From Lactarius indigo (Eukaryota > Basidiomycota > Agaricomycetes > Russulales > Russulaceae), in contig JAFKAC010000060.1 in assembly GCA_025766275.1 (NCBI GenBank), positions 186,001 to 250,000 of the forward strand: a stretch of 64,000 nucleotides of DNA. Direction: 5' to 3'. A program made the translations under genes and the position numbers. The notes under the pieces are model-generated. The model was not told the origin of the DNA. It worked only from the letters and a program-made list of their open reading frames with translations, and did no database searches. Below are positions 34,297 through 44,830 of the stretch, piece after piece. The stretch's first letter is position 1. Each line of letters begins with the position of its first letter.

Positions 34297-34886
34297 ATGC
34301 AGCTGATCTTCAGGGTGAAGGTGGGCAACATTGTCAACTTAGGTGCATTTTGCCTCATCTTCCTCATAATTACCTTGTCTAATAAAAACAACCTTCAGGA
34401 AACAAGTTTACTCCACAAGAACTCATCAAAAAGTTCTACCCTCAAAGTGATGATAGGGTGGTGTTCAAGTTCCCCACAAATCACCAGCTTAGGATCAACA
34501 GTCGTGTCACACACAAGCTCCTGTCAGTTCCCAATTGTTTTAACAGCAATCACAAGCCCTGCATTATCATCATAAAGGACAGTAACACCACAGACCTCAC
34601 AGTTGGACACTATGCCAGCCTGAAGGCCTACCTTTGTGATAACCTTGGCGTCAAGTCCATCAAACTAGCCATCTATGACTATGATAAGCAGTCTGGCCTG
34701 TTCTCTGACAAGGGCAACTCAGGCTCACTTGTCTTCAATGGCAAGAGCCATATGGTCAGTATTCTCCACTCTAGGATGTCAAAAGGTGAGAGAAACCATG
34801 TCACCTATTCCACCCCCACCTGGTGGGCCATCAAGCAACTCAAACTCAAGTATCTGCATGCTAACTTCAACTGTGTCACCTTCTAA
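34297..34886 (+). pseudogene. C-terminal half of a trypsin-like protein, remnant 1
   Basis: The last exon (to the TAA at 34884-34886) reads NCFNSNHKPCIIIIKDSNTT, DLTVGHYASLKAYLCDNLGV, YDYDKQSGLFSDKGNSGSLV and HMVSILHSRMSKGERNHVTY. GNSGS sits where serine peptidases of the trypsin fold have GDSGG: the nucleophilic Ser is kept and the preceding Asp is Asn. An upstream piece (KVGNIVNLGAF near 34318) is in another frame, probably across an intron. I recall this as a multicopy Agaricomycete family linked to transposon-rich DNA; unverified. No N-terminal half with the catalytic His is present nearby. Confidence 0.5.
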
Positions 34887-35134
34887 ACATGAACACTATT
34901 GTCAGTATTGTCAGCCATCTGCTCTCCCATCTCACTGCTCCTTCTCTGTCTATGACTTGTTTACTTCCTTGGCACTCAGTTGGTTTTTTGTGCAGACAGA
35001 TACTTTGATCATTGGGCAGCTGTAAAGGTTCATCTCTTTCTTCCACCTTATCCTGTGCATTGACAAGCTGTTTCACAGTGTCTTCTTCTGCAACCTTTTA
35101 CCTTTCATTATGCCCCATACTTTGAGACATAGCA
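34887..35134. other. 3' flank of remnant 1, nothing recognised
   Basis: Short stretch without frame or repeat. Confidence 0.3.
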
Positions 35135-35400
35135 TGTAACACTATAGTAGGAATGTTCAGCTCAATGTGAGCAAGTCTGGTCTTCTATGTTAAAGGGGCA
35201 AGGGTTCTGCCTGTAGTGGCAAGGTTTAAGTGGATAACAAGGATCTCAGAGTATGACACAATACTTAGGATATGAGTGGAGTTCAGGGGGGTTCAAGAGG
35301 TTTGACAATTCAGTGAAGAGTTACCCCAAGGAAATTGGAAAACAATGGATGCTGTGATGGTAAAGAAGTCAAGTCTAAGTGTAGCAGTATGACATATTGC
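35135..35400 (-). mobile_element. LTR family F fragment, inverted
   Basis: Begins TGTAACACTATAG. Reverse complement of 32722-32967, truncated at about 35400, where an LTR-C-like fragment (about 35400-35495) follows. Confidence 0.5.
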
Positions 35401-35495
35401 AACAACTAGACCAAGCAAAGGTGTAAGTGAACTGACATGATACACACTCAAGCCTAGCATGGAGACAAGTCATGCATGCAACTTCATAGCTCAAT
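35400..35495 (-). mobile_element. LTR family C fragment
   Basis: Matches in reverse the last hundred bases of the 31513 copy (AACAACTAGACCAAGCAAAG and AAGCCTAGCATGGAGACAAG). Confidence 0.55.
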
Positions 35496-35615
35496 GATGC
35501 AACTAAATGGGTATGGTACAACTGCACCTGGATGCTGAGTCACTGACCATGCAGTGCACCAGGTGCTGTTGGGATCAGAAATGGGTACAATGTGACCACC
35601 AGCAATGGACTGTAC

Positions 35616-36241
35616 TGATGAACAGCAAAGACATAACCAATACTCACAGTGACAAGGTAGACTGTGGTGAGATACTAGAGGCAGCTGAATAGCAGCAGAG
35701 GGGATGTCAAGCAAGTGAAGCAAAGAGGTGTCTGGCACACAAGCAGTGAGAACTGATAATGTTACATTGGAAGGAAGGGAGCTTACCTGGCACACAAGCA
35801 GTGAGAACTGATGTGGACCAGGAGCGTACATGGTACTCTACTTATACTCCTACAAAGGGTGACAGTAGTACAAGGTAAGTAACACTAGTCACAGAATACA
35901 AAGGTGCTATTGTTCTACAAAGGGACAAAAGAGTGGATGCTTTGAGAACAAGGGAAAGGAGAACAAGGAGAGTCCAGAACTAGATGATATCATACTGACA
36001 TCATAATAAAGATAATACCAAGTAAAGAACAAAGAGAAGTATAAAAGCGTTATACAACGCAGAGTCTGGATGTATGATGTCATAGAAGTACAGTGATGTC
36101 ATAGATGACGCAATGATAAGTTCAGATTGTACAGATCAAATAGTATCTAATCTACAAGTCCTGTATATCTAATCTAAAGCAGTCCATGCTGCAAGTCTGG
36201 TCTGTACGAGCCGCTAAGTGCGCAAGGGTCACTTATCAACA
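35616..36241 (-). mobile_element. Solo LTR, family E
   Basis: 626 bp, TGATGAACAGC...CTTATCAACA, flanked by TGTAC at 35611-35615 and 36242-36246. Confidence 0.85.
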
Positions 36242-36559
36242 TGTACCAGGACAGCTTGATAGTGTTGTGCAGTGGCATGCCAGGTTAGGTATGGTGTGAC
36301 TGCATCTGGATGCTGAGTCACTGATCATGCAGCAGCACACTAGGTGCTGTTGGGATTGGGATTGGGTATGATGTAACTGCCAACAGCTAATGACAATATT
36401 CTAGTTTGACTGGTATCACATTGCATCCACATAAGCTGCATTGGTGACCAATGACACTGCCATAGGTATGTCTTAGTATTTACTCCTAACTTATACCCTG
36501 TGCTAACACCATATAGAAGATGCTTCCATTAAGGAAACCAAGCCTAGGGAGTACTTCAC

Positions 36560-38001
36560 TACAGTGGTGCATACCTTATCAATGCAGTTCAAGCTTTTCA
36601 ACAGCAACAACATGCCAGTCTGGGTCCTTATGAGGAACTTCAGCAGTACCTTAAGATTGGAGTTAAGACCACAACAGATGTCCTTGGCTGGTGAGGGGTA
36701 AGTCAAATTGTCTAAACACATGCATGGGTACTTATACAATGAAATTAGAGCAACACCAAGTATCCAACACTGAAGAGAATTGCATGAGACTATCTTGCCA
36801 TTTAGGGTTCATCTACACCATCTGAGCATGCCTTCAGCAGTGGAGGTCTTACTGACTCTTGGCTGAGGAATAGGCTGTGGCCCTGGGGGGCAGGTGGTGC
36901 AATGGGCTATTGCTGCCCCCCCCTGCCTTACACGGGACAGCTCTGGTGACAGACTCTGGGTTCGAATCTGGGCTGGTGCATTCCCTGTGGGCTTACCCTG
37001 TGCCTTGGCACATGAACTACCATGGAGTTCTGGCTCCACAACAAACCGCCTGGCCCTTTGAAAGCCACCTGGGGTAACCAAACCCAGGATTAACCATGTG
37101 GCATTGTGCCACTCAACATTCCTTCATCGTCCAAACTGGGTCCCTGCCGCAGCACCACTGGCATACCCACGCTCCAGGGTCCGTTCAAATAGCTGCCCCC
37201 CGGTTCTACCCTAACCTGACATGTATCCGCTCCTTCCCAATTTGTCTCGCCCGCCCTCATTCACCTGGCCAAGCACCGCTACTGCCAGTACTGACGTGGC
37301 CAAACCTACCTGTATTGGAACACACCCCAACACCCTCAGCAACCCTGGCCTGCCCCAACCCCATATGACACGGCACATGGCTACCCTCATGTGGGATAAA
37401 GGCTGAAAACGTAAGCCCATTAGCTTTGGCGTGGCAGTTGGTGTAAGCCCAGCATGATGAACCGGCATCCCACAGTACCCCGGTAGTCATTGTCCCCAGC
37501 GAGGGGCAAGGTGGGTAGGTAAGCCGTCATCCCCAGGTTGGGCCTGGGAAACCCACTGGTCTAGATGGGCGCCTTGGGGCTCTGTTGTCCAGCCGACAGG
37601 TCCATGAGGATTAGTAAGTAGGTTGTGTTGGGACCCTGGGACACAGACCGTGTAACTGGGGGTTTGAGTGGAGGAGGCTTGATGATGACATACGCACAAT
37701 GGACGCTTACATTACTGATGCTTCGGGGCCCCTAACCCAGGTTTCCCACTGTACCCCTGCTGACCTCCTATAGGTTGGCTTCTCTATAACCGTAAATTAT
37801 CTCGTGTGGCTGCGACACATAAATTGGCCCCCTCTTAACGTATTCCTTAAATGGGTTAGATTAGGTAGTTAGTTGGCCCGACTGGTCTGTATCTCTGGTA
37901 CGCAACCCGGAATATAAAATGATTCAAAAAAAAAAAAAAAAAAGAATAGGCTGTGGCCTGCTGTCTTTGAGGCACTTCAGCTGCTCAAGAGTGCATATTG
38001 A
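36560..38001 (+). pseudogene. hAT3 transposase C-terminal part, split by SINE
   Basis: One frame reads QQQQHASLGPYEELQQYLKI and GVKTTTDVLGW, typical of the region before the hAT dimerisation domain. After an apparent intron, SEHAFSSGGLTDSWLRNRL continues across the SINE insertion to WPAVFEALQLLKSAY and the TGA at 37999-38001. This is the hAT C-terminal dimerisation domain. N-terminal exons with the DDE catalytic core are absent. Confidence 0.65.
36883..37943 (+). mobile_element. SINE-like retroelement with poly(A) tail
   Basis: 1061 bp bounded by a 15-bp target duplication GAATAGGCTGTGGCC (36868-36882 and 37944-37958) and ending in an A run (37926-37943), the mark of LINE-driven insertion. 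Near the 5' end TGGTGCAATGG (about 36895) fits the tRNA A-box and GGTTCGAATCT (about 36959) fits the B-box, so a tRNA-derived RNA polymerase III promoter is likely. There is no long coding frame. It is more GC- and CpG-rich than its surroundings, suggesting a young insertion. At 1 kb it is long for a SINE. Confidence 0.7.
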
Positions 38002-39179
38002 AGTGGGCACATCTCAGCAATCACACAGGCAACCCAGTAACACTGAGACCCTTGTATAGTCTTTAGATAGTGAAAGTGAGGATGATGATGATGCCATGTA
38101 GTAGCCCTTGGCCCACATACTTTCAACAGTACTAGCATACATACTCTCAACAGTAGCAATTGTATATAGAATTTGAATGTTTTTGTCAGCTATACCTCAA
38201 AGGCAAAGTCTTTTGTGGTAACTGACAGGGTTGTTCTGCTCATTTTGTGTGATTACATAAGCACCCCCCTACTTTTCCTGGTTTAGGTTCAGTTCAGGTT
38301 CAACCCCTCCCCTCCCTGAACTGAACCAATGTGAACCTGAACCATTGGTTCAGTTCAAGGTTTGGCCTAGACTGTTGAGACGTGACTGTTAAAGTCACAT
38401 GTCTCATGGGATCTGATTGAGTCAGCCCACATACTATATACAGTATCTGCCCCTTATGGACTTATGGACACTCTGGACTCATATGGACCGTTTTTGTTTA
38501 TCTTTATTGTTAGATCCATATATGGTTCTTATTGTTCTTTCTATTGTTAAGATACCAGTATTGTCTGCTTTAGGCAGCTATTGTTCTCTGCCATCCAATG
38601 GCATTTCTCCCTCTGGTGCACAGACCATTATTAGCTAAGCGTTCTGTATATAAGGACTGCTGTTTTCACCTCTACACTTCAGAGTTCCTTCTACCTCTGA
38701 AGTGTAAGTTCTAGTGTTGCCGTGGCTCGGCTCAAATCGGCTGAGCCAGCCAAGCTGAGCTGTTTTAAGCTGAGCCAAGCTGACACATTGGCTCAGGACC
38801 AAAATTGGCTCAGCTCAGCTCGCGAGCTGGCTGAGCTGGGCTGAGCCAGGCTCGATTAGGAATGACCAGATTAGGTAGGGCTCGCCTGGCTCGTGAGTAC
38901 GCGTGAGCAGGCGAGAATGGATTCTGCCTGGCTGAGCCAGGAACGAGCTGGCCAAAAACGGAATATATTTGCTCAACGTGCATGTCCAGTGTCTGCTGGG
39001 GCTCTCAGAAGAAAAGTGGGTAAGTCCTCTTTTTTGGCGTCTCCTCAGACGACCTTGCGCAAACTCTGACAAAAATAAAATAAAACATTTGTATTGCTGT
39101 AGACTACATAGTATAGAGAATACTTTTTTTTTTTCTATCTACTGCCCGGGTGCAGCTGAGTTGAAGGCATCGCCATCGT

Positions 39180-40030
39180 TGCCGCGGTGGCGGTGGTGGT
39201 CGCCGTGGTGGTTGCGGTCGCCGTGGTGGTGGTCGTAGTGGTCGCCATGGTGGTGGTGGTGGTCGCGGTGGTGGTCGCGGTTGCCGCGGTGGTGGTGGTG
39301 GTCGCGGTCATCGTTGCGGTCGTCGCAATGGTCATCGCGGTTGCCACGGTGGTGGTCGTGGTTGCTGCAGTGGTAATCATGGTCACCACGGTTGTGGTTG
39401 TCGTCGTGGTCGTGGTTGCAGTCGCCATGGTCGTGGTCGTGGTCGCGGTTGTCGTCGTGGTTGTCGCGATGGTCATCGCGGTTGCTGCAGTGGTGGTGGT
39501 GGTTGCGGTGGTGGTTGTGGTTGCAGTTGCGGTCGCGGTCACTGCGGTGGTGGTTGTGGTGGTGGTGGTGGTCGCTGCGGTCATGGTCACGGTTGCCGTT
39601 GTGGTTGCTGTGGTGGTTGTGGTCGCCGTGGTGGTTGTGGTCGCTGTGGTGGTTGTGGTCGCCGTGGTGGTTGTGGTCGCCATGGTGGTTGTGGTCGCCG
39701 TGGTGGTCGCGGTTGCCGCGGTGGTGGTTGTGGTGGTTGTGGTGGTTGTGGTTGCGGTTGCGGTTGTGGTTGTGGTCGTGGCTGTGGTTGTGGTTGTGAT
39801 TGTGGTTGTGATTGTGGTTGTGATTGTGGTCGCGGTCGCTGTGGTGGTCGCTGTGGTGGTCGTGGTCGCCGTGGTGGTCGCGGTTGCCGCGGTGGTGGTC
39901 ATGGTGGTTGTGGTGGTTGTGGTGGTTGTGGTTGTGGTTGTGGTTGCGGTTGCGGTTGTGGTTGTGGTCGTAGTCATGGTTGTGGTCGTAGTCATGGTTG
40001 TGGTTGTGGTTGCGGTTGCAGTCGTCGCAC
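39180..40030. repeat. Minisatellite 1 of hAT1 (GTGGT/GTCGC-type)
   Basis: About 850 bp of degenerate 6-15-bp units built from GTGGTGGTT, GTGGTCGC and GTTGCGGT. Strong G+T/C+A strand asymmetry. All six frames stay open, creating long false Val/Ala, Thr and His/Asn proteins. Runs of GG could form quadruplexes. Confidence 0.85.
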
Positions 40031-40430
40031 CCCAGGGCTGGCGCCATCGCCATGGCTGCCTTGGGGGCTTGGGGGTTCAGGGTGTGGCTATCGCAGGGCA
40101 GGTCCTGCCGCTGCCTTGTTACCTGCAAGGGCGTGTGTGGGCGAGTCAGTGAGCCAGGCAAAAAAAAAAGAAGCACTTACTTTGTGGCCAAGAGAGAGGG
40201 TGGGTCGTAAACCCGTGCCAGTGGTGCTTGCAAGCACGAACGCAAGTTGTGCAATGCAAGGGCAAGGAATTTTCGCAGCCACCACATGTACGACGCGCAT
40301 TCCCACGCTCTCGTCTCGGCTCCTGCTGTCTGCTACAGTCTCATCTCTCCTCATCTCTGCCTGATCTCAGCTGATCTACTTCAGCTTGCTTCTTTTATTT
40401 TTTTTTGTACTACTCTTGGCTACGTCTACT

Positions 40431-43400
40431 ATGGCTGGATCTAGGAAGAGGGCCCCTTCAACACCCAAGAGGACTCCAAAAAGGCCAAAGACCAAGAAGA
40501 GCCAGGTCAAACAGTGGGAGCTTCCTGGTGGTGCTTTGGAGATGTCTTTTCAGCTTGATGGTATGTGCTCATTGTTTTGATGGTATCCATACACTCATAT
40601 TGTGTTAGTCTCATCCACAGCTGCTCAGACATCAGTTGCCAGTGCCAGACATGTGCACTTTAATCTAGGCTCTTCTGCAGCTTCAGGTGGCCCTCCTGGA
40701 CCCTCACAGCAGGGAGAGGACCCCTTTGCAGGTTCTTCACCTGCTCAGGCTGCCAATCAAGTGAGTATCTATATTATTAATTTTATAATCATTTTTTAAC
40801 AAATTTAATACAGGGAGGCCTTAGCTCACCCCAACCTGAGAACTTTGACCTTGGAAATGGGTCAGATGGCTCTCAGGAGGGTGGTGCTAATTTCAATAGC
40901 CCTCAGGAAGGCAACTCTGACCCTCCAACTCCAACTCGCCACCCAAGGAGGGCTCAAAAAGCTGGTTCAAGGCTGGGCTCAGGTGATGACACCTTGAGGT
41001 TTTTTCAGGCTCTTGATGGGAAGAAACAGTGCAAGTTTTGCTTGTGAGTTTTTTATTCTTATTTTTATTTTTATTTCTAAAAATTATTTTTGTAGGATAC
41101 TTCATCAAGAGGATGCGTCCATCAAAGTACACTCATATCGCTCCACTACTGCAACAGGTCCTCTGCGGTCCCATCTGCTCAATCACCATGCAGATGAGTG
41201 GGTTACAGAGTGCCAAAGACTCAAAATTGAGCTGAGAGGTAAAGAGGGAGAAGAAGCTGTTGCAAGAGTTACTGGAGTTCCTGTAGAGCATCAAGCTAGG
41301 TGCCACACTCCCTTCACTCAAGACAACTTTTTAGATGGCCTTGTGCAATTTATTGTTGCCACAGATCAGGTTTTTTATTTAATTTTAATTTTTTTTCCCT
41401 ATTTAATGTTTTTTTTTTTTTTTAGCCTATGATGATTGTGGAGAGACCAGAGTTCTGCCACCTGTGTCTCCTACTCCACCCTGAGCTGAGTGATGCAGAC
41501 ATCCCTCACAGGACCACTATGCAGAAGCGCATTGTGGAGAACTGTACAGAGGCACTCCACAATTTGTCTCAGCATATTCAGGTAATATTTTATTATTATA
41601 TCTTAGTGCTTGAGGGCTAACTTCTATTTAGACAAGCTGCCTTGGGAGGGTCTCTTTTACCACAGACATGTGGACAGACCCTGACCTCAAGCCATACATG
41701 GCTGTTACTGCTCACTGGCTGGAGCAGATCCAGACTCAAGATGGCCAGCAAAAGCTAACCCTTAGAGCTGACCTTATTGGATTTGTCTATTTTCCTGGGT
41801 CCCACACTGGAGAGAGGTTAGCTGAGGTCTTTCATTTTATCATTACTAGGATGGGGCTTGAAAGAAAGGTAATGTCTACTTCATTTTATATATAAATTTC
41901 GACTAATTAATTTTTTTTTAAATAAAGATTGGTTGGATAACAACAGATAATGCATCCAACAACAGCTCTATGATGGAGGCACTAGAAACTCAGTTAAAGA
42001 AGCAATATCCTAATACTGGGTTTTCTGCAGAGCAGCGCCACATCAGGTAAGTGTCAAACTATTTAATATTTTTTTGCTAACACTTTTTAGATGCTTTGCC
42101 CATATTGTAAATCTTGCATGCAAGGCAATGCTTGAGGAAGCAGTTGAACTTGGTTTTGACCAAGTTAAAAGGCTTCAGCAAATTATTGTTTATGTGAGCC
42201 TTTCCTTTTTTTTTTCTTTTTTTTCTTCTTTTTCCCTTCTTTTTTTTCGAGTTTTTTTGTCTTTTTGTCTTTTTTTCTTTTTCTTTTTCTTTTTCTTTTT
42301 CTTTTTCTTTTTCTTTTTCTTTTTCTTTTTCTTTTTCTTTTTCTTTTTCTTTTTCTTTTTCTTTTTCTTTTTCTTTTTCTTTTTCTTTTTCTTTTTCTTT
42401 TTCTTTTTCTTTTTCTTTTTCTTTTTCTTTTTCTTTTTCTTTTTCTTTTTCTTTTTCTTTTTCTTTTTCTTTTTCTTTTTCTTTTTCTTTTTCTCTTTCT
42501 TTTTCTTTTTCTTTTTCTTGTTTCTTTTTCCGAGTTTTTTCTTTTTTTCTTTTTTTTTTCTAATTTATTTATAATAGATCCACAACTCATCACAAAGGCG
42601 TGATATATTTTCTACAATTGCAAAGGAGTTGAATGTGCCTCCTTTGCAATTAATCCTTGATGTGGAGACCAGGTGGTCCTCTGCCTATTTAATGATCAAG
42701 AGGGCATTTATTTTGAGAGAGGTATTTTTTAAGCCATTTAATAAATTCTAATGCTAACTTTTAGTTAGGCAATTGATAGGTTTACTCAGGAGGGAGGGCC
42801 AGACCCATTAAATGAGGAAGATTGGAGGGTCCTTGGGGGACTTCAGAGAATTCTTCAGGTGTGCAGACATTTTCTCTCTCTGATTGTCTATTAATTTATT
42901 TATTAGATCCCCTTCTGGTATCAGCAATCACTTTCTTATGAGAAGACGCCAACACTTTGTGGCACAGTTGCTGCATTTGAGGGCTTTTTAAAAACCCTGA
43001 ATGACTTGGCAAATACCTTGGAGACTGAGAGACAGGACATTGGTCTTATTATTGGAAAAGCTTCAGAGAAGATAGTTCCATATTCTATGCAGGCCCTTGA
43101 CCTTCCAGTATATCAGCTTTCAATGGGTGAGTGGCTGTCTTAATATTCTGCATAATTTCTTATCTCATGTGAACAGTTCTTAACCCTTTGACAAAGCTTG
43201 AATGGTTCAAGGAACACTACCAATCAAATGTTTCTGAAGCAGTAAAGCGCCACCTCCTTGATGCAGTGAGTGCTTTTAATTTTATCATGCTACTCTAAAA
43301 CTAAAATTCTAAGTAGCTCAGACCATTGTACACACCATCTAGAGCCCCTACTAGATCAACTGTACCCCCTCCACCCCCTGAACCATTTGGTGGCATGCAG

Positions 43401-43892
43401 GCCACTTTGGCAAACCTTGGTATTGGCCCAATGCCTGTCTACAGACCACAGGCAAATACCTTAGAAGGTGAAGTTGATGACTATCTAGCAGCCCCAGTCA
43501 AATATGCCAATATTCTTGAGTTCTGGCAGGTATGTAGAATGGTTCATTTTATTAGGGAGTACTGACAGTAGTTGGAATGGCAGGAACACCAGAAAAAGTG
43601 GCCAACACTCTTCAAGCTTGCCATGGACTTACTCCCCATTCAAGCCACTTCAGTCCCATGTGAGCATGTCTTCTCAGCAAGCAAGGAGACAGCTAGAGCC
43701 AGGAGGAACTGCCTTAAGCCAGGCAGCATGGAAGCCATACAGATACTCAAGTTCCAGGCAAAGTATAAAAGGGAACTCAATTTTACTGAAGGGCTTGGAG
43801 AGAAGGATGAAATGGAAGAGCTGGAGGGAATGGAGGCAGTCAGACCAGTTGAGGACTTGAGGGCTTATCTCAGGGGCATTAGTGAGCAGTAG
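40431..43892 (+). CDS. hAT1 transposase, about 14 exons
   Basis: Exons approximately 40431-40560, 40621-40760, 40814-41043, 41096-41369, 41426-41581, 41632-41868, 41928-42046, 42091-42193, 42578-42721, 42779-42858, 42907-43126, 43177-43265, about 43322-43529 and about 43571-43892. The N-terminus is basic (KRTPKRPKTKKSQVKQWELP). A BED-type zinc finger follows, LDGKKQCKFC with a later HLLNHH. The catalytic core has TTDMWTDPDLKPYM (first acidic residue), GWITTDNASNNSSMMEAL (second), CFAHIVNLACKAM and ETRWSSAYLMIKRAF. The C-terminal dimerisation domain has LAMDLLPIQATSVPCEHVFS with ARRNCLKP. Introns are short except the eighth, which holds a TTTTTC repeat. All exons examined are open, so the transposase may be functional; a few splice sites are approximate. 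Confidence 0.8.
42260..42560. repeat. (CTTTTT)n microsatellite in a transposase intron
   Basis: About 40 near-perfect CTTTTT units between 42270 and 42530 inside the intron 42194-42577. Pure pyrimidine on the plus strand. Confidence 0.9.
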
Positions 43893-43979
43893 TTTAAAGA
43901 GAAATTTATTTGCAACAAGGCTATATACATGTATTTGTACCTAGGAATGAACTACATAAAAGTAGGGGACCTGTGCGAC

Positions 43980-44830
43980 TCACCTGGGGTGGCCAGAGAG
44001 GGAAAAGGGGGTGGGAAGAGAAAGGGGGGTGTGGAGGGGCAAGAGGAGGGTGCGTGAGGGCTGTCCAAGGGTGTCCAAGGGTGTCCAAGGGTGTCCGAGG
44101 GCCTTCCGAGGGTGTCCAAGGCATCCAGGGGCACCCGATGGTCGTCCAAAGGTGGGCGGGTGCCAGCACCGGCAGTGAGGGTGGTAGCGGTGGCGGCGGC
44201 AGCAACGCGAGGGCAGTGGCGGCAGTGACAGCGAGGGTGGTGGCAGTGGCACCAACGGCTGCATGGTGGCCAGAGGAGTGGCGATGGGCGGCGACCAGAG
44301 TGAGGGGCGACGAGCAGTGGCGACCAGAGCGAGGGGTGGCGAGCGGCGACGAGTGGCGACCAGAGCAGGCGAGCGGCGGCGAGTGGCAACCAGAGCAGGC
44401 GAGCGGCGGCGAGCGGCGACGAGTGGCAACCAAAGCAGGCGAGGGGCAGCGAGTGGCGACGAGCGGTGACCAGAGCAGGCGAGGGGCGGCAAGGGGTGAT
44501 GAGCGGCAACCAGAGCAGGCAAGGGGCGGCAAGGGGTGATGAGCGGCGACCAGAGCAGGCGAGCGGCGACCAGAGTGAGTGAGGAGCGGTGAGGGGCGAT
44601 GAGCGGCAACCAGAGCAGGCAAGGGGCGGCAAGGGGTGATAAGCGGCGACCAGAGCAGGCAAGCGGTGACGAGCAGCGACCAGAGCAAGCGAGGGGTGGC
44701 GAGTAGTGATGAGCGGTGACGAGCAGCGATGAGCAATGACCAGAGAGAGCGAGTGGCGGCGAGTGGTGACGAGCGGTGGTGAGGGGCAGCAAGAGCACAT
44801 AAAAGGCCAGAGGTCGGCAGGTGGACAATG
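43980..44830. repeat. Minisatellite 2 of hAT1 (GCGACCAGAGCAGGCGAG-type)
   Basis: About 850 bp. The first part has GTGTCCAAGG units (44066-44110); the main part (44270-44770) has variants of GCGACCAGAGCAGGCGAGCG and GCGGCGAGTGG. It lies between the transposase stop and the right terminus. The long frames here are artefacts. Confidence 0.85.

Noticed and set aside
36890..36975. tRNA gene
   Set aside because: A and B boxes match, but I see no acceptor or anticodon stem pairing; better as the head of the SINE-like element.
39135..40176. Long overlapping open frames on both strands (His/Asn-rich, Thr-rich, Val/Ala-rich)
   Set aside because: They are by-products of the GTGGT-type minisatellite, open in all frames, with no non-repetitive domain.
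42183..42593. Lys/Arg and Phe/Leu repeat proteins
   Set aside because: Translations of the CTTTTT intron microsatellite.
44270..44770. Possible CRISPR-like array (regular repeats)
   Set aside because: Repeats have no unique spacers and lie in a eukaryotic transposon; it is a minisatellite.
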